NCBI GenBank assembly: GCA_021397845.1
Contig: CM038043.1
Coordinates: 31,433,501 to 31,497,500, forward strand
Direction: 5' to 3'
DNA: 64,000 bases
Source: Areca catechu
Lineage: Eukaryota > Streptophyta > Magnoliopsida > Arecales > Arecaceae
Position numbers and translations under genes: made by a program. Of this stretch, positions 52,222 through 63,364 are shown in pieces. The notes beneath the pieces were generated by a model. That model made no database searches. It had not been told where the DNA came from and was given only the letters and a program-made list of their open reading frames with translations. Each line of letters starts with the position of its first letter. Position 1 is the stretch's first letter.

Positions 52222-53889
52222 TGATGTAGAACGAAAGCTTTGATACCAAGATTGATGCAGAACGAAAGCTCTGATACCAAAATTGATGCAGAACAAAAAA
52301 GATGATGCGATGCGGAAGTAAAATTAGACTAATTCTTTTTTTTTTTAATATATATATTTTTTAGAAGTCGGCTTTGACTCAAAGGAAAGTTGAACTAAAT
52401 TGAAAGAAACTATGTAATAACTGAAAGCACAATTTAAAGGAACTAGATTATCAGAGTAGTTCAAAAGTAAAGGATTGCTGGGGGTTGAGAAACTCCCAGA
52501 CCTAGGGTTTCGCTCTGAACTTTCAACAGGACAGAAGTAAAGAGAAGAGAAGGGTTACAGACCAGGCAGTGATCTTCACAGAATTTAGTGGAAGGACTCT
52601 CTTGAGCAGATTGTTGGATCCCTGGATTCGGATACCTTCGAATGGATCCTCCAATACTGGTCCTTTGACAGCGTTGGCTTCTTCTGAACTCAAGATCTGG
52701 GCAAGAAGAAGAACAATTTATGGAACCAGATACTCAAGGAAGGATTTACCAGATAGAAGAACTTGAAGTTGCTGAAAGCCTGATTCTCCTGAATGCTGAT
52801 CTGGCTTCCTCTGGGATTTGCTCTGTCTTCGAAGCAGCCGAACTGGACCTGGATGCTGGTGGTCGGCCTCTACTTGGAGAGAGGGGCCGTGAGAGATGGG
52901 GTAGGCTAGGGTTTGGTGGAGTGAAGAGGATGATGGGCGGCTAGGGTTTGGAAGTGAAGTGGCTAACCTAAGGTTTTGGGGTTGGAGATCTCACACCTCC
53001 TCAAGGTTCCTGGGGAACCCGGATTTACTCCCTCACGGAGCTCAACACCTGGATGCAAGTGCGGAAGAGAGAAACACAAAGTTTGCTCACACATAAATTG
53101 GATTCATTCATCAAATTACTTTAAAACTTACAAGAGGGGTTTAATTTATAGGACTTTACAAGAGAGTAGGGTTTTACATCTTCCCATGTGGGACTAATGG
53201 GGGGGATCTTCAAATTAGGTTTGTAGGATCAATCCACACACATATGGCCGGCCAAGAAGTTCCAAAAAAGTTGATTGGATGCTTCAAAAGGAAGGTAGGT
53301 GGCGCCTCTTAGCCTTGTTCTTCAAGAAAAAATATTTTTCCTTCCATGGCTCAACTCTTTTGGACTCCTCCTTTTCTTTCTCCCTAAGTCATGGTTCTTC
53401 CTATCTTTGCTTTGGGCATTTTTGGCATGGATTGGGCGCCCCCTTGAAGTGCTCCCTAAGAAGAGCTTATTTCTTTACATAACTTGGCTCTTATGGAATG
53501 TTTTGGGCCGCCCCCTTGAATTGTGGATCCCAGGTTATTTTCTCCTCAAGTGGCGCATGAGAGAAGGGACCTGCTATCTTGTGGTGTGGGGACCAGAGCA
53601 TACTGGATAGAGATGTGGCACCCCCTGGACTCAGGCGTGTGGCTGGGAGTGTGGCACCCACTTGCTTGGCCTTGGGAGAAAATGTGACACCCAGGTTGAA
53701 GTCCTAGACCACTACTGAGTCAACATGACTCAACAAAATTAAATTGCAGGGAAATACAGACTCAAGCTAAAATTGAGTTGATCAAGTCAACCCTTATTAC
53801 AAACCAGAAAACTTTAATTCTTCGGGCAAGGTCAATCAGAGATCCAGATGGAGCCCTGAAGTCTTCTTCTGAGTCTGGTGCCCGCACCA
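52222..53889 (-). repeat. E13 3' LTR
   Basis: Captured PBS copies are at 52237-52248 (one mismatch) and 52268-52279, 31 bases apart. The U5 hairpin is at 52478-52499. The minus-strand TATA (TATAAATTA) is at 53142-53150. An intron-like GTAAATCC...TTGCCCAG segment (minus strand) lies near 52699-52751. The last 58 bases (53832-53889) are coding tail. Confidence 0.93.
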
Positions 53890-54792
53890 ATTCTCCCGGG
53901 GTGGGAGGAACTCGACCCTGTCGAGTATGGATCAAGTTGGCTCTGGTATCTCTCCAAGAGGTCTGGGTCCAATTCTTGTAATTCTTCTCGGGAGATCCAA
54001 GAGTCATCAGAATCTGGCCGTCCTTGCTAGCAGACCAGGTATCTTTGGTATCCTCGATTACGAGTAGAGATAACCTGATCATCCAGGATCTTTTCAATCT
54101 ACTCTTTCCTCACAGGCCAGTTTGTTGGTGGACACACAGGGTTGGGTTCACTCTCAAGAGCAGGATTAGGCTCAAAAGGCTCACTGGGAATCACAGCTAG
54201 CTCTCTATACTCTACTAGGTCTGTAATGTTGAAAGTGGAGCTAATGCCTAGTTCTGGAGGCAACTCGAGCACATAGGCATTGGATCCTACTCTCTTCGCC
54301 ACTCTAAATGGTCCAGCTCCTCTAGCATGTAACTTTCTAACAGTTCCAGGAGGAAACCATTCAGGCCTTAACCTAATCATTACATAGTCTCCCTCAACAA
54401 AAGTTTTGACTCGCCTTTGAGAATCAGCCAACTTCTTATAAGTTTCATTACTTAAATTTATTTTGGCATGAATTTCTTTATGCAAGTCTTTTATATGCTG
54501 TGTAAAAACTTCAGCAGACTCGGAGACTCGTGTGTGGACTGGCAAAGGAGCTAGGTCAAGAGATGTGTGAGGTTTGTAACCATGCATAATTTCAAATGGA
54601 CTCTAGCTTATAGACCTATTGATCGAAACATTGAATGCAATTTCAGCCCTGGGTAAATACAAATCCCAATTCCTGGTACTCTCACTCAACCAAAATCTGA
54701 GACGATGTCCTAAACTCGACTGACGAGGCATTCCTAAAGAATGGACTTTATTCAAAGGAACCCTAGGTCTAAACCTAACAAACTACGGCTCT
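53832..54792 (-). pseudogene. E13 integrase C-terminus and chromodomain, two stops
   Basis: From about 54660 integrase homology resumes (RNWDLYLPRAEIAFN). The ORF 54099-54587 carries LHKEIHAKINLSNETYKKLA and the GPY/F-like GAGPFRVAKRVGSNAYVLEL. It stops at a TAG (54099-54101) where relatives have Gln in KEQIEKIL. A second TAG replaces the chromodomain Trp codon (LVC then QGRP). SDDSWISREELQ is intact. The tail ends IWISD inside the LTR. The segment 54700-54792 is the conserved non-coding stretch of the non-autonomous elements. Confidence 0.8.
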
Positions 54793-55440
54793 CTAGGTTT
54801 GACCTTGGGTCGGAGGATGGCATGCAGAGCATGAAAACTTATCATGGATGCCTAGTAGGTGCCATAAGGTCTTCCAGAAGTAGGTGGCAAACCTAATAGA
54901 TTCTGACACGTGGTTCACTCTAAAGACTTCGACAAAGTATACTTGGATGGTGTAAGAAGCATTGGAAGTCTTAGAGAAAGGGAGGAAATATGAGGTGGAG
55001 TCTCGAATTACCTGCTGGCTAAAAGTTGTGACCTGAAGGTTTGAATGGTGATCTATGAATGTCAACTGGTCATCCTTACGAAAGGAAAAGTTTGCTACGC
55101 CCAGGAATGGATCAAGAGATGGTTCGGGAAGTAGCCTAGGACATGTGGTTGCAACAGTTAAGGTTTGTTCTCTAAGCAAATAATGATCCATTTTCTCAAG
55201 AACTGGATTAAAGAATGATTCATGGAAGGGCCTATGGATGATGACCTCAAGACTTGAAATTTGACATATGGGTGCGGAAAGGTATACTCTATAGAAGGGT
55301 AGGTCAGTCATGTGAAGGAAGGCGTCTGGGGTCATAAGGAGGACTTCTACAGGACTGGGTGAATCAATCCGCTCAAGAAAAGGATGTTCAACTGAGATTA
55401 CGGGAGAGACCTTAGTGGCTGAGCATGGGACAAGGTCCAA
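54793..55440 (-). CDS. E13 C-terminal part of main ORF with integrase-like block, 215 aa
   Basis: Same phase as the upstream ORF, separated only by TAA at 55441-55443. The first 130 residues are unlike anything I recognise (FHESFFNPVLEKMDHYLL). The end is the shared block: RDSTSYFLPFSKTSNASYTI, FRVNHVSESIRFATYFWKTL, WHLLGIHDKFS, HPPTQGQT and stop, the same end as in E7. None of the three acidic integrase residues remains. Confidence 0.6.
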   Translation of the reverse strand: MDLVPCSATKVSPVISVEHPFLERIDSPSPVEVLLMTPDAFLHMTDLPFYRVYLSAPICQISSLEVIIHRPFHESFFNPVLEKMDHYLLREQTLTVATTCPRLLPEPSLDPFLGVANFSFRKDDQLTFIDHHSNLQVTTFSQQVIRDSTSYFLPFSKTSNASYTIQVYFVEVFRVNHVSESIRFATYFWKTLWHLLGIHDKFSCSACHPPTQGQT

Positions 55441-56484
55441 TTATAAGAGGCTTGATTCAGTCATCCTAAGGAGAGGATCTACCATAGGGTGGGCAAACTT
55501 AAACAGTTTAGTGCAAAGATCTTCAATTGGTACTTGGGGAATGACTGTCATTAGAGGATACGCACTGATATCTCGGGCTATCACTATGAGTTCTTCCTGG
55601 GGGTATTTGACTAAAGGAACCTTGTTCTCACAAATCTCTTGAGTTTCTGAACTAGGTCCTACCACTTGGTTGCTTTCCAAGGTCTCCTCAGGTAAGGAAC
55701 CAATAGTATAGATGTCACATTCTTCAAGTTCTTCCCCCTCATATTCATCAACTAGACTCAAGCCAGCATCATATACTTCCTTGATGCCATCTTCAATGGG
55801 TTTCGGGTCAGTAGTAATCGGGTCAACTGATTTTGGGTTTGTCATACCTAACCTTTCTTCCTCATTGGTAGGCTTGGGTTCTCCCTCATTAATGTCATCC
55901 TTAGGATTCTTACCACTTAGCTGTGCACAAGCCAGTCCTATGCATGGGCACTGACTAGATTTATGGCCTCTTTCTCCACAAAACAAACATTCTTGCGATA
56001 TAGGAACCTGGGTCACACTGGGTTTCAAGCTAGTAGAGACCTTACTTGGGCATGGGTGTGGATCTAAATGGTTTGATCTAGAAGACTTGGGTTGTTGAGT
56101 GACTGGTCTAGAATATTGTAAGGACCTCTCATAGACACGATCCACACTATAGATATCATGGTTAGGCTTCCTAAGGTTATGCTCGGGATCACGGTATAAG
56201 GTCCTCCTAGGTTCCTGGCATGGGTGAGGTTGTGGCCTATTAAATTTTGGATCAGGGGTCCAATTTTGATGTCTACGTTTCTCAACTACTTGGACTCGAT
56301 CCCTAAGCTGGGCAAAATTCTCATGGACTTGTTCTTTAAACTGGGCAACAGTGGCAGTCACATCCTGACTCAATTTGTTCATACTCTCAGTAAGAGCTCT
56401 AACCATGGCCTCTAAATCAGGTTGAGTTTGACCAGGTTGGTAGGGTACTCCATTCCGGGTAGACATGATGATGCAAGCAAACAC
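55441..56484 (-). CDS. gag: E13 Gag N-terminus, single CCHC knuckle and acidic spacer, 347 aa
   Basis: The E8-like start MSTRNGVPYQPGQTQPDLEA is at the internal Met (56466). Residues 20-70 are coiled-coil-like. The EPRRTLYRDPE linker follows. The capsid domain is deleted: the frame goes from a Ser/Pro linker to the knuckle CLFCGERGHKSSQC (about residue 165), then an acidic spacer (EVYDAGLSLVDEYEGEELEE). It ends in TAA, in phase with the next ORF, so the original product was about 563 codons. Confidence 0.8.
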   Translation of the reverse strand: MFACIIMSTRNGVPYQPGQTQPDLEAMVRALTESMNKLSQDVTATVAQFKEQVHENFAQLRDRVQVVEKRRHQNWTPDPKFNRPQPHPCQEPRRTLYRDPEHNLRKPNHDIYSVDRVYERSLQYSRPVTQQPKSSRSNHLDPHPCPSKVSTSLKPSVTQVPISQECLFCGERGHKSSQCPCIGLACAQLSGKNPKDDINEGEPKPTNEEERLGMTNPKSVDPITTDPKPIEDGIKEVYDAGLSLVDEYEGEELEECDIYTIGSLPEETLESNQVVGPSSETQEICENKVPLVKYPQEELIVIARDISAYPLMTVIPQVPIEDLCTKLFKFAHPMVDPLLRMTESSLL

Positions 56485-57371
56485 ACAAAATGAGACTCAA
56501 CTGAAACGACTACGGGCTAACTAGACCTAGAGCCCAAACTAGATGCCCAATCAGAGTGGCAAGCTAGCCTGTAGTAACTCGGGACTCAGCCAGGTAGGTG
56601 TAAGGGGAATGTTAGGTCCCTAGATGCCAATCCTAGACACCAATCAGTGATTTGCCAGGTAGGTGGACCAGCACATAAGCTCTTCGGGATAGAATCCCTG
56701 AACCACCGTTCTAGATACAAAGTACAAAGCACACACAGAGTAACTAGACAAACTGACTCAACACTAGCCTTGACCCGACTTGTTGATGTTCCTAGCCCAC
56801 TAGGGCAAATTAAGTCTAATAAATTTTAAAATTAGGCTTAGGATCGAATGAGTGGGTGGTGGTTTTGGGCTAAGGAGAGGTTATCAACTCCTCCCCTTAT
56901 CTTAGATGCTCAAATGCCCTTAAGATGAATTTGGAGATGATCACTCAAAATAATTGAATTGCAGAAACACAAAAATAGAGTTGCAGTAATTTAACTCTCA
57001 GAAATTTCACAGAAACCAATAAATCACAGGAAAATTATGTAAAGTATTTTCAATTATACTGGTTTCAGCAAATCAAAAATCACATAATTTGAAGTTACTT
57101 GCAATGAGAAATAATTTCTACAACAGGATAGTTACAGACTGAAAACAGAGTGCTTCCCCCGTTTACAATTCTTGCTACGAAGTTGTAACCCAACGGATCC
57201 CCTACACGCCCTAGGAACACCCCGTGGAATGGGAAGAAAAGGTTTGCACCTCGCTTCGTTCCTAGGACCGGACGTCCTGGGGAGTCTACTTCGAGCAGAC
57301 AAAGTAAAAAGAGAGAGACTCAAAACAAGCAAGCAAAACAGAAACCCTAGACAGGGCTCTGATACCAAAAT
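56485..57371 (-). other. E13 PBS and leader
   Basis: PBS (plus-strand GCTCTGATACCA) is at 57356-57367. The leader is colinear with E7 and E8, with the hairpin at 56874-56896 (minus strand GGGGAGG-AGTTGATAA-CCTCTCC). No coding is seen. Confidence 0.8.
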
Positions 57372-59039
57372 TGATGTAGAACGAAAGCTCTGATACCAAG
57401 ATTGATGCAGAACGAAAGCTCTGATACCAAAATTGATGCAGAACAAAAAAGATGATGCGATGCGTAAGTAAAATTAGACTAATTCTTTTTATATATATAT
57501 ATATATTTTTTAGAAGTCGGCTTTGACTCAAAGGAAAGTTGAACTAAATTGAAAGAAACTATGTAATAATTGAAAGCACAATTTAAAGAAACTAGATTAT
57601 CAGAGTAGTTCAGAAGTAAAGGATCGTTGGGGGTTGAGAAACTCCCAGACCTAGGGTTTCGCTCTGAACTTTCAACAGGACAGAAGTAAAGAGAAGAGAA
57701 GGGTTATAGACCAGGCCGTGATCTTCACAGAATTTAGTGGAAGGACTCTCTTGAGCAGATTGTTGGATCCCCGGATTCGGATACCTTCGTAATGGATCCT
57801 CCAATACTGGTCCTTTGACAGAGTTGGCTTCTTCTAAACTCAAGATCTGGGCAAGAAGAAGAACAATTTATGGAACCAGATACTCAAGGAAGGATTTACC
57901 AGATAGAAGAACTTGAAGTTGCTGAAAGCCTGATTCTCCTGGATGCTGATCTGGCTTCCTCTGGGATTTGCTCTGTCTTCGAAGCAGCCGAACTGGACCT
58001 GGATGCTGGTGGTCGGCCTCTACTTGGAGAGAGGGGCCGTGAGAGATGGGGTAGGCTAGGGTTTGGTGGAGTGAAGAGGATGATGGGCGGCTAGGGTTTG
58101 GAAGTGAAGTGGCTAACCTAGGGTTTTGGGGTTGGAGATCTCACACCTCCTCAAGGTTCCTGGGGAACCCGGATTTACTCCCTCATGGAGCTCAACACTT
58201 GGATGCAAGTACGGAAGAGAGAAACACAAAGTTTGCTCACACATAAATTGGATTCATTCATCAGATTACTTTAAAACTTACAAGAGAGGTTTAATTTATA
58301 GGACTTTACAAGAGAGTAGGGTTTTACATCTTCCCATGTGGGACTAATGGGGGGGATCTTCAAATTAGGTTTGTAGGATCAATCCACACACATATGGCCG
58401 GCCAAGAAGTTCCAAAAAAGTTGATTGGATGCTTCAAAAGGAAGGTAGGTGGCGCCTCTTAGCCTTGTTCTTCAAGAAAAAATATTTTTCCTTCCATGGC
58501 TCAACTCTTTTGGACTCCTCCTTTTCTTTCTCCCTAAGTCATGGTTCTTCCTATCTTTGCTTTGGGCATTTTTGGCATGGATTGGGCGCCCCCTTGAAGT
58601 GCTCCCTAAGAAGAGCTTATTTCTTTACATAACTTGGCTCTTATGGAATGTTTTGGGCCGCCCCCTTGAATTGTGGATCCCAGGTTATTTTCTCCTCAAG
58701 TGGCGCATGAGAGAAGGGACCTGCTATCTTGTGGTGTGGGGACCAGAGCATACTGGATGGAGATGTGGCACCCCCTGGACTCAGGCGTGTGGCTGGGAGT
58801 GTGGCGCCCACTTGCTTGGCCTTGGGAGAAAATGTGACACCCAGGTTGAAGTCCTAGACCACTACTGAGTCAACATGACTCAACAAAATTAAATTGCAGG
58901 GAAATACAGACTCAAGCTAAAATTGAGTTGATCAAGTCAACCCTTATTACAAACCAGAAAACCCTAATTCTTCGGGCAAGGTCAATCAGAGATCCAGATG
59001 GAGCCCTGAAGTCTTCTTCTGAGTCTGGTGCCCACACCA
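57372..59039 (-). repeat. E13 5' LTR
   Basis: Captured PBS copies are at 57387-57398 and 57418-57429. With the true PBS at 57356-57367 they form a ladder with a 31-nt period. The U5 hairpin is at 57627-57648. It ends at CACACCA, directly followed by TSD GGATG. Confidence 0.93.
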
Positions 59040-59485
59040 GGATGCCTTGGTATATGAATATGTTTTGGCATCTGGAAGGGAATCTGGGCATCTGGAGGGC
59101 ATCTGCAAGGAATCAGGGTTTTCTGAATTTTCCTCCTGGTGTCTTCAAATCTTCAAGCTGGGTTGGACTTGGGCTATACTTCCATGTCTTCAATCTGGTT
59201 GGACTTGGTCTTCACTTGTATGATATGGTCTTGAGTCTTCAATATGGTTGAATAGGACTCAAAAAATAAAATTAGCTCGACATGAGCTGACTAACACTGG
59301 ACTGAACTAGCTCAACATGAGCTGACTAGTACAGAACTGAAACTCAAAATACTCAAATAATAACTAAAATGGATTCAGATAGGCTAAGCCCTTATTATAG
59401 ATAGACTCATAAATTATTGATCAATTCATAGAGGGTTAAAAAGCCTTTATCTTATTCTGGTGCCTTTGGTGTCCCCACCACCCAA

Positions 59486-60425
59486 GCCCCTAAGAAGCAA
59501 GATATCAGGGAATATTCCTGCTACCTGGCTACCAGGCCACCCCAGCTTCTAGAGGCCCAAACCCATGCGCCCGAGCCCCTTTGGGCCAGCCCCTTGCTGC
59601 TCTTAGAAGCCCAACACGCCCCCCTAGGCATCCTTGGAGTATTGGCCAAGTCAAGAGAATTTTAGGGATTTTTCTACCTAATGTTTCCTTATTTTCTAGC
59701 TAGGGTTTGAGAGGGAAAAGGATTCTTATGTAAAGACTTATGTGCCCTTACTTGGAGCCCAAGGTTAAGGGTCTATTTAAAGGACCCTAGCCTCTTGTAT
59801 GAAGGGAGATTTTGATATATGAAATAAACCTTGAGTTCTTCAATTACTTCGTGTGATTACCCTGCTGTGTGCATAAAGGGGTTTGAGAGTTCATTTTCCC
59901 GGTGTTTGCAAACATCTTCCTTCCACCAACCATCCTTCCAGCCCCCTCCAAACTTTCTTTCCTTTGCTGTTTTCCTTTGTTTTCTTGATTTTCTCTGAGT
60001 TTTCTAACCCCTGATAGGTCGTTTGCAGGTTCCCGAGTTCCTACGAATCCAACAACTCCAGCCACGCCTCAATCGGACCACCGAGCAGAAAGCCGGGTAT
60101 CCGTGGGTCTTTGGCTCGATTTTCCAGGCCGCATCCATCGAGGAACGAGAGATCCCTTCACTGCGATCTTCACCGGGTGCTTCAGACGTTGTCAGGTACA
60201 CTCCCTCTACCTCCAGTCTTTATATTGTAGAACTTGCCCTAACCGAGGCTTCTCAGCCCTGGCGATCCTTCTTTAGTACTTTTCTAGGATCTAATCTGCA
60301 TGCTTGGCTTCAAAAATTTATACAAAATTCTATACAACTAATTTTGATTGAAATTCGGGAATTAGTCACCTAACCCCACATATAAAACATACAAAAAGAA
60401 TTGCATGCATATTAGTCCCGCATTA
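59486..60425 (+). repeat. E11 3' LTR, right part
   Basis: Continues the LTR after E12 and its TSD. TATTTAAA is near 59774. The U5 hairpin (CCGAGGC-TTCTCA-GCCCTGG) is at 60243-60262; compared with the 5' LTR its right arm has changed and still pairs. It ends CCGCATTA before TSD AAGAT. Confidence 0.9.
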
Positions 60426-60430
60426 AAGAT

Positions 60431-60754
60431 CTACCGGAACAAGTGGACCATATGACACCTATAGAACGATGCCCAAATTTTAAGGTCATCCTGAATAACC
60501 AAGGTCTGTTTTATATTTTCCATAAGCCATCCCAAGACTCTGATTCCTATTTCATACCCTTCCCTGAACCCTCTCACATTTCTAGAGCCATGGGGTTACT
60601 TTTTATTGAGATTACCAGAATGCTTGACTCCTTAGAGCCCATCCCTTTTGCCCTCTACTTCTGGTATACTTTATGGCATTTGCTAGGGATGCTTAATAAT
60701 TTTTCTTGTGCATACCAGACTAGGGTCAAACCTAGAGAGTCAAAAGTCTGTTAG
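60431..60754 (+). CDS. E10 integrase-like block
   Basis: Continues the E10 ORF after E11. It reads DLPEQVDH, then CPNFKVILNNQGLF, QDSDSYFIPFPEPSHISRAM, EITRMLDSLEPIPFALYFW and TLWHLLG, and ends VKPRESKVC. The similarity to E7 is high, although the LTRs of E10 and E7 cannot be aligned beyond their coding start. As in E7, positions equivalent to the catalytic acids are not acidic or are missing. Confidence 0.65.
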   Translation, partial: LPEQVDHMTPIERCPNFKVILNNQGLFYIFHKPSQDSDSYFIPFPEPSHISRAMGLLFIEITRMLDSLEPIPFALYFWYTLWHLLGMLNNFSCAYQTRVKPRESKVC

Positions 60755-61464
60755 GTTTAGACCCTAGGAGTCCAATAAAATTTTTTCTCAATAAGATTGC
60801 ATAGTTGAGTCTGCATTTTACATCATGTTAGGATTATGCATTAAATACAATTTTTAAAATAATTTGGCTGACTCCCGAAAGAGAGCCAAAGAGTTTGAAA
60901 TAAGGGAATTTGTAATGATTAGGCTCAGGCCTGAACGGTTTCCACCAGGATCCATTAGGAAGCTTCATGCTCATGGGGTGGGTCCCTTTAAAGTGATTAG
61001 GAGAATGGGCCCTAATGCCTATGTGCTAGAATTACCTCCGGATTATGGAATTAGCTCGACATTCAATATCTCTGACTTAGTCGAGTATAGAGAACCAGCA
61101 AACATACCCAGTGAGCCGTTTGAGCCTGACCTCCCTTTTTGAGAGTGAACCTGAACCTGAGTGTCCTCATTCAAATATACCTGAGCGAGGAGAGCGGATC
61201 GAGCATGTCCTGGATAACCAAGTCATCACTACCCGGGGCAAAGGCTATCAACATTACTTGGTCCGATTGCAAGGCCGACCAGAATCTGATGACTCGTGGA
61301 TCACACGGGAGGACTTGCAACGCATCGACCCCGACATCCTGGAGAGGTACCAAAGCCAGACTAACCCTTACTCGACAGGGTCGAGTTCCTCCCACCCCGG
61401 GATAATTGGTGTGGGCACCAGGATCCGACAGAGACTCCTCAACCCTCTATGGATGTCAGATTAG
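60755..61464 (+). pseudogene. E10 integrase C-terminus and chromodomain, one frameshift
   Basis: A conserved non-coding stretch (60755-60850) is followed by an open frame with LADSRKRAKEF, MIRLRPERFPPGSIRKLH and the GPY/F-like VGPFKVIRRMGPNAYVLEL. It ends near 61142, where an extra T shifts the frame. The chromodomain ORF then runs to 61464 (GERIEHVLDNQV, YLVRLQGRPESDDSWITRED). In the second motif a Trp is replaced by Leu (VRLQG instead of VRWQG). The frame continues through the polypurine tract 58 nt into the LTR. Confidence 0.8.
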
Positions 61465-63364
61465 GGTTCCACTTCTATGAGTCTTGTAATAAGGCTATGA
61501 GCCAATGCAATTTCATAATTTCTAGTCATGTAACTAGTCTAAGTTTGTTTAGTCTTGTACCTTGACCAATTTGGGTCAAGTTAGGTCATAAGTCCTGTAT
61601 TTATTTTTGGTTCGAGTCTGAGTTTGGATTGGGTCCAAGCCCAATTGAAGTCAACCTGGCTTTCAAGACCAAGTCAAGTTCCTTGTGGGCCAACCCACCT
61701 CTTTCACTTGGAAAGATGCCAACTCAGGTGCCACCTTAGCTACCTATGTGGCGCCACATCAGTTGCCACTTGGGCATCCAAGGAGGGAAACAAGGTGGCG
61801 CCCTCATGCATTCCACTCGCCCTCTCCATGCCTTTTTATCTTGGGCAACCTTGGAAGGAGGAGACATCATCCCCCTCTTCCCTCCCCCACATCACGCCAT
61901 GATCCATCAATAAATGGGGTGTTGAAGATTCTTGAAGAGACCAAGCCACAAAGCAAGCCATTTTCCAAGCCTTCTTTCCAAAGTAGTCACACAAGAAAGG
62001 AAGGTCAAGGAGCACATTCCCCATTACGAGCCATCAAATTTGCAACGCCCAAAAGCTCCCTCCTTGGTCGGCCATGACTCACTCCATCTAGGTGTGGAAG
62101 AAATCAAAGGGAGACACATCCCTTGAAGTAAGCCTTGCTCCATGTTTTCTTCCCAAAGTGAGCATGCAAGGTGGAAGTCAATGGGAGTTGAAGTGGGGAA
62201 TTCAAATCCCTTGCTTCAAGCCCTCCAATCAAGTCTTCTTCCCAAATTGCTTCAACCTCTTTGGAAGGGAGAGACAAGATCCTTGGGCACCTCCACCTAA
62301 CACTCCCCATGTCAAGCGTTATACCAAAGAAAGGGTGTGCAACAAAGGAAGGAAGAAGAACATAAGCCATGCTACAAGCCCCTCTTCATGTCTTCTTCCA
62401 AAACAATGAAGATTCTTTCCAACTTCAAGGCACCATGATTCGTCCTCCTAGCCTTGCTTCATGCCATGCCCATTCAAGAAAAAAAAGAAGAAATTTTGTA
62501 TTCTTGCATTTGAATTTCAAAATGGGCCTTGGGTGCCTATTTAAAGGACCCAACCCCCTCCATTGTAAAAAAAAAATTGAATGATTGAATGTTGAATGAA
62601 AAAGTTTGAGTTTATTCCACCCTCCAACCATTGTCTCTTAGGCTAGGTTTGAGTGGAGTTGCCTTCGTCCCCAGGGACGTCGAGTGGTGTGAGGCCACCT
62701 GTCCGTCATCCTAGGGCGTCGCGAATCCTTCGTCCTCCAGGACGTCGCGTGGTGTGAGGCCACATTCCTTTGTCCTCCGAGACGTCGCGGGGTGCGAGGC
62801 CCCAAGTTATCTCCAACTTTGATTTTGGAATCCAACCAGACACCTGGCTTGAAGCCCCTTCCCAACTCTATCTCACTTCCTTTCCGTGCATCTCCATATT
62901 TCGCTGATTTTTTTTTTGTTTGCCTATAGGTCCTCCCTGGCATCTCGGGCATTGGAGACAGTCAGCTTTGCCATCGCGACCTCCTGACCCAAAGCCAGTG
63001 CTTCCACGGGTTCGACTGCTTGGGCATCCAGGCTGCATCCGCCAAGTTGAGCGATCTCTGCACCGGGCACTTCAGAAGTTTGAGGTTTGTTTTCTTTTTA
63101 TCTCCAATGTAGATATTGTATGTCGAGCTAGTCCTACCGGGGTTTCTTAATCCCGGGGTCCTGTTCTCGTTTTCACTTTTAGGGCTTTGAACTGCTAGCA
63201 TAAGCTTTCATTACCATTCTTCGTATTTCTTACCTTTGCTTGTGATCGGGAATCAAAACTCTAAAAAAAAATATCTAAAACTAATCAAACATAAAAAAAG
63301 AAATTCCTTGCATCAAAAGCATCCATCCTAGCATCCCTAGCCCTAACCCCCTCGTACCGCATCA
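61407..63364 (+). repeat. E10 3' LTR
   Basis: 1958 bp partner of 42748-44707. The CpG-rich tandem units are at 62665-62805 and the U5 hairpin at 63137-63156. It is followed by TSD CCTTC. The shared open frames in the two copies are LTR sequence and not genes. Confidence 0.93.

Larger units (their letters stand above)
52222..59039 (-). mobile_element. E13: non-autonomous chromovirus derivative, TSD GGATG, innermost layer
   Basis: TSD GGATG is at 52217-52221 and 59040-59044. Two LTRs of exactly 1668 bp (52222-53889 and 57372-59039) belong to the E7/E8 family. About two dozen differences between them can be seen by eye. The interior has leader, gag N-terminus, one CCHC knuckle, acidic spacer, integrase-like block and chromodomain. 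Capsid, protease, RT and RNase H are missing. Each LTR carries two captured PBS copies. Confidence 0.95.
51264..59480 (-). mobile_element. E12: solo LTR of the E11 family, reversed, TSD CCCAA, split by E13
   Basis: TG...CA ends and a perfect CCCAA duplication surround only LTR sequence: 51264-52221 plus 59045-59480, 1394 bp in total. Both parts are the reverse complement of the E11 LTR. No internal region exists, so the element was reduced by recombination between its LTRs, or arrived as such. The U5 hairpin (minus strand CCGAGGC-TTCTTA-GCCCCGG) is at 51374-51393. E13 is inserted with TSD GGATG. Confidence 0.9.
45938..60425 (+). mobile_element. E11: non-autonomous chromovirus derivative, TSD AAGAT, 3' LTR split by E12
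   Basis: TSD AAGAT is at 45933-45937 and 60426-60430. LTRs are 1462 bp (45938-47399) and about 1457 bp (50747-51263 plus 59486-60425). The last base pair is TA instead of CA in the 3' LTR. The interior is 3.3 kb: leader, a gag-like ORF with an expanded repeat array, remnants of the integrase-like block and a decayed chromodomain. Protease, RT and RNase H are absent. The LTR family is the same as that of E12. Confidence 0.93.
42748..63364 (+). mobile_element. E10: non-autonomous chromovirus derivative with protease, TSD CCTTC
   Basis: TSD CCTTC lies at 42743-42747 and 63365-63369. LTRs are 1960 and 1958 bp. The net length without E11 is about 6.1 kb. The interior has a PBS and only 66 bases of leader, a gag start fused directly to protease, an acidic spacer, the RT N-terminal linker, the degenerate integrase-like block and the chromodomain. 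The long leader, capsid, CCHC, RT and RNase H are missing. E11 is inserted at 45938. Confidence 0.93.
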
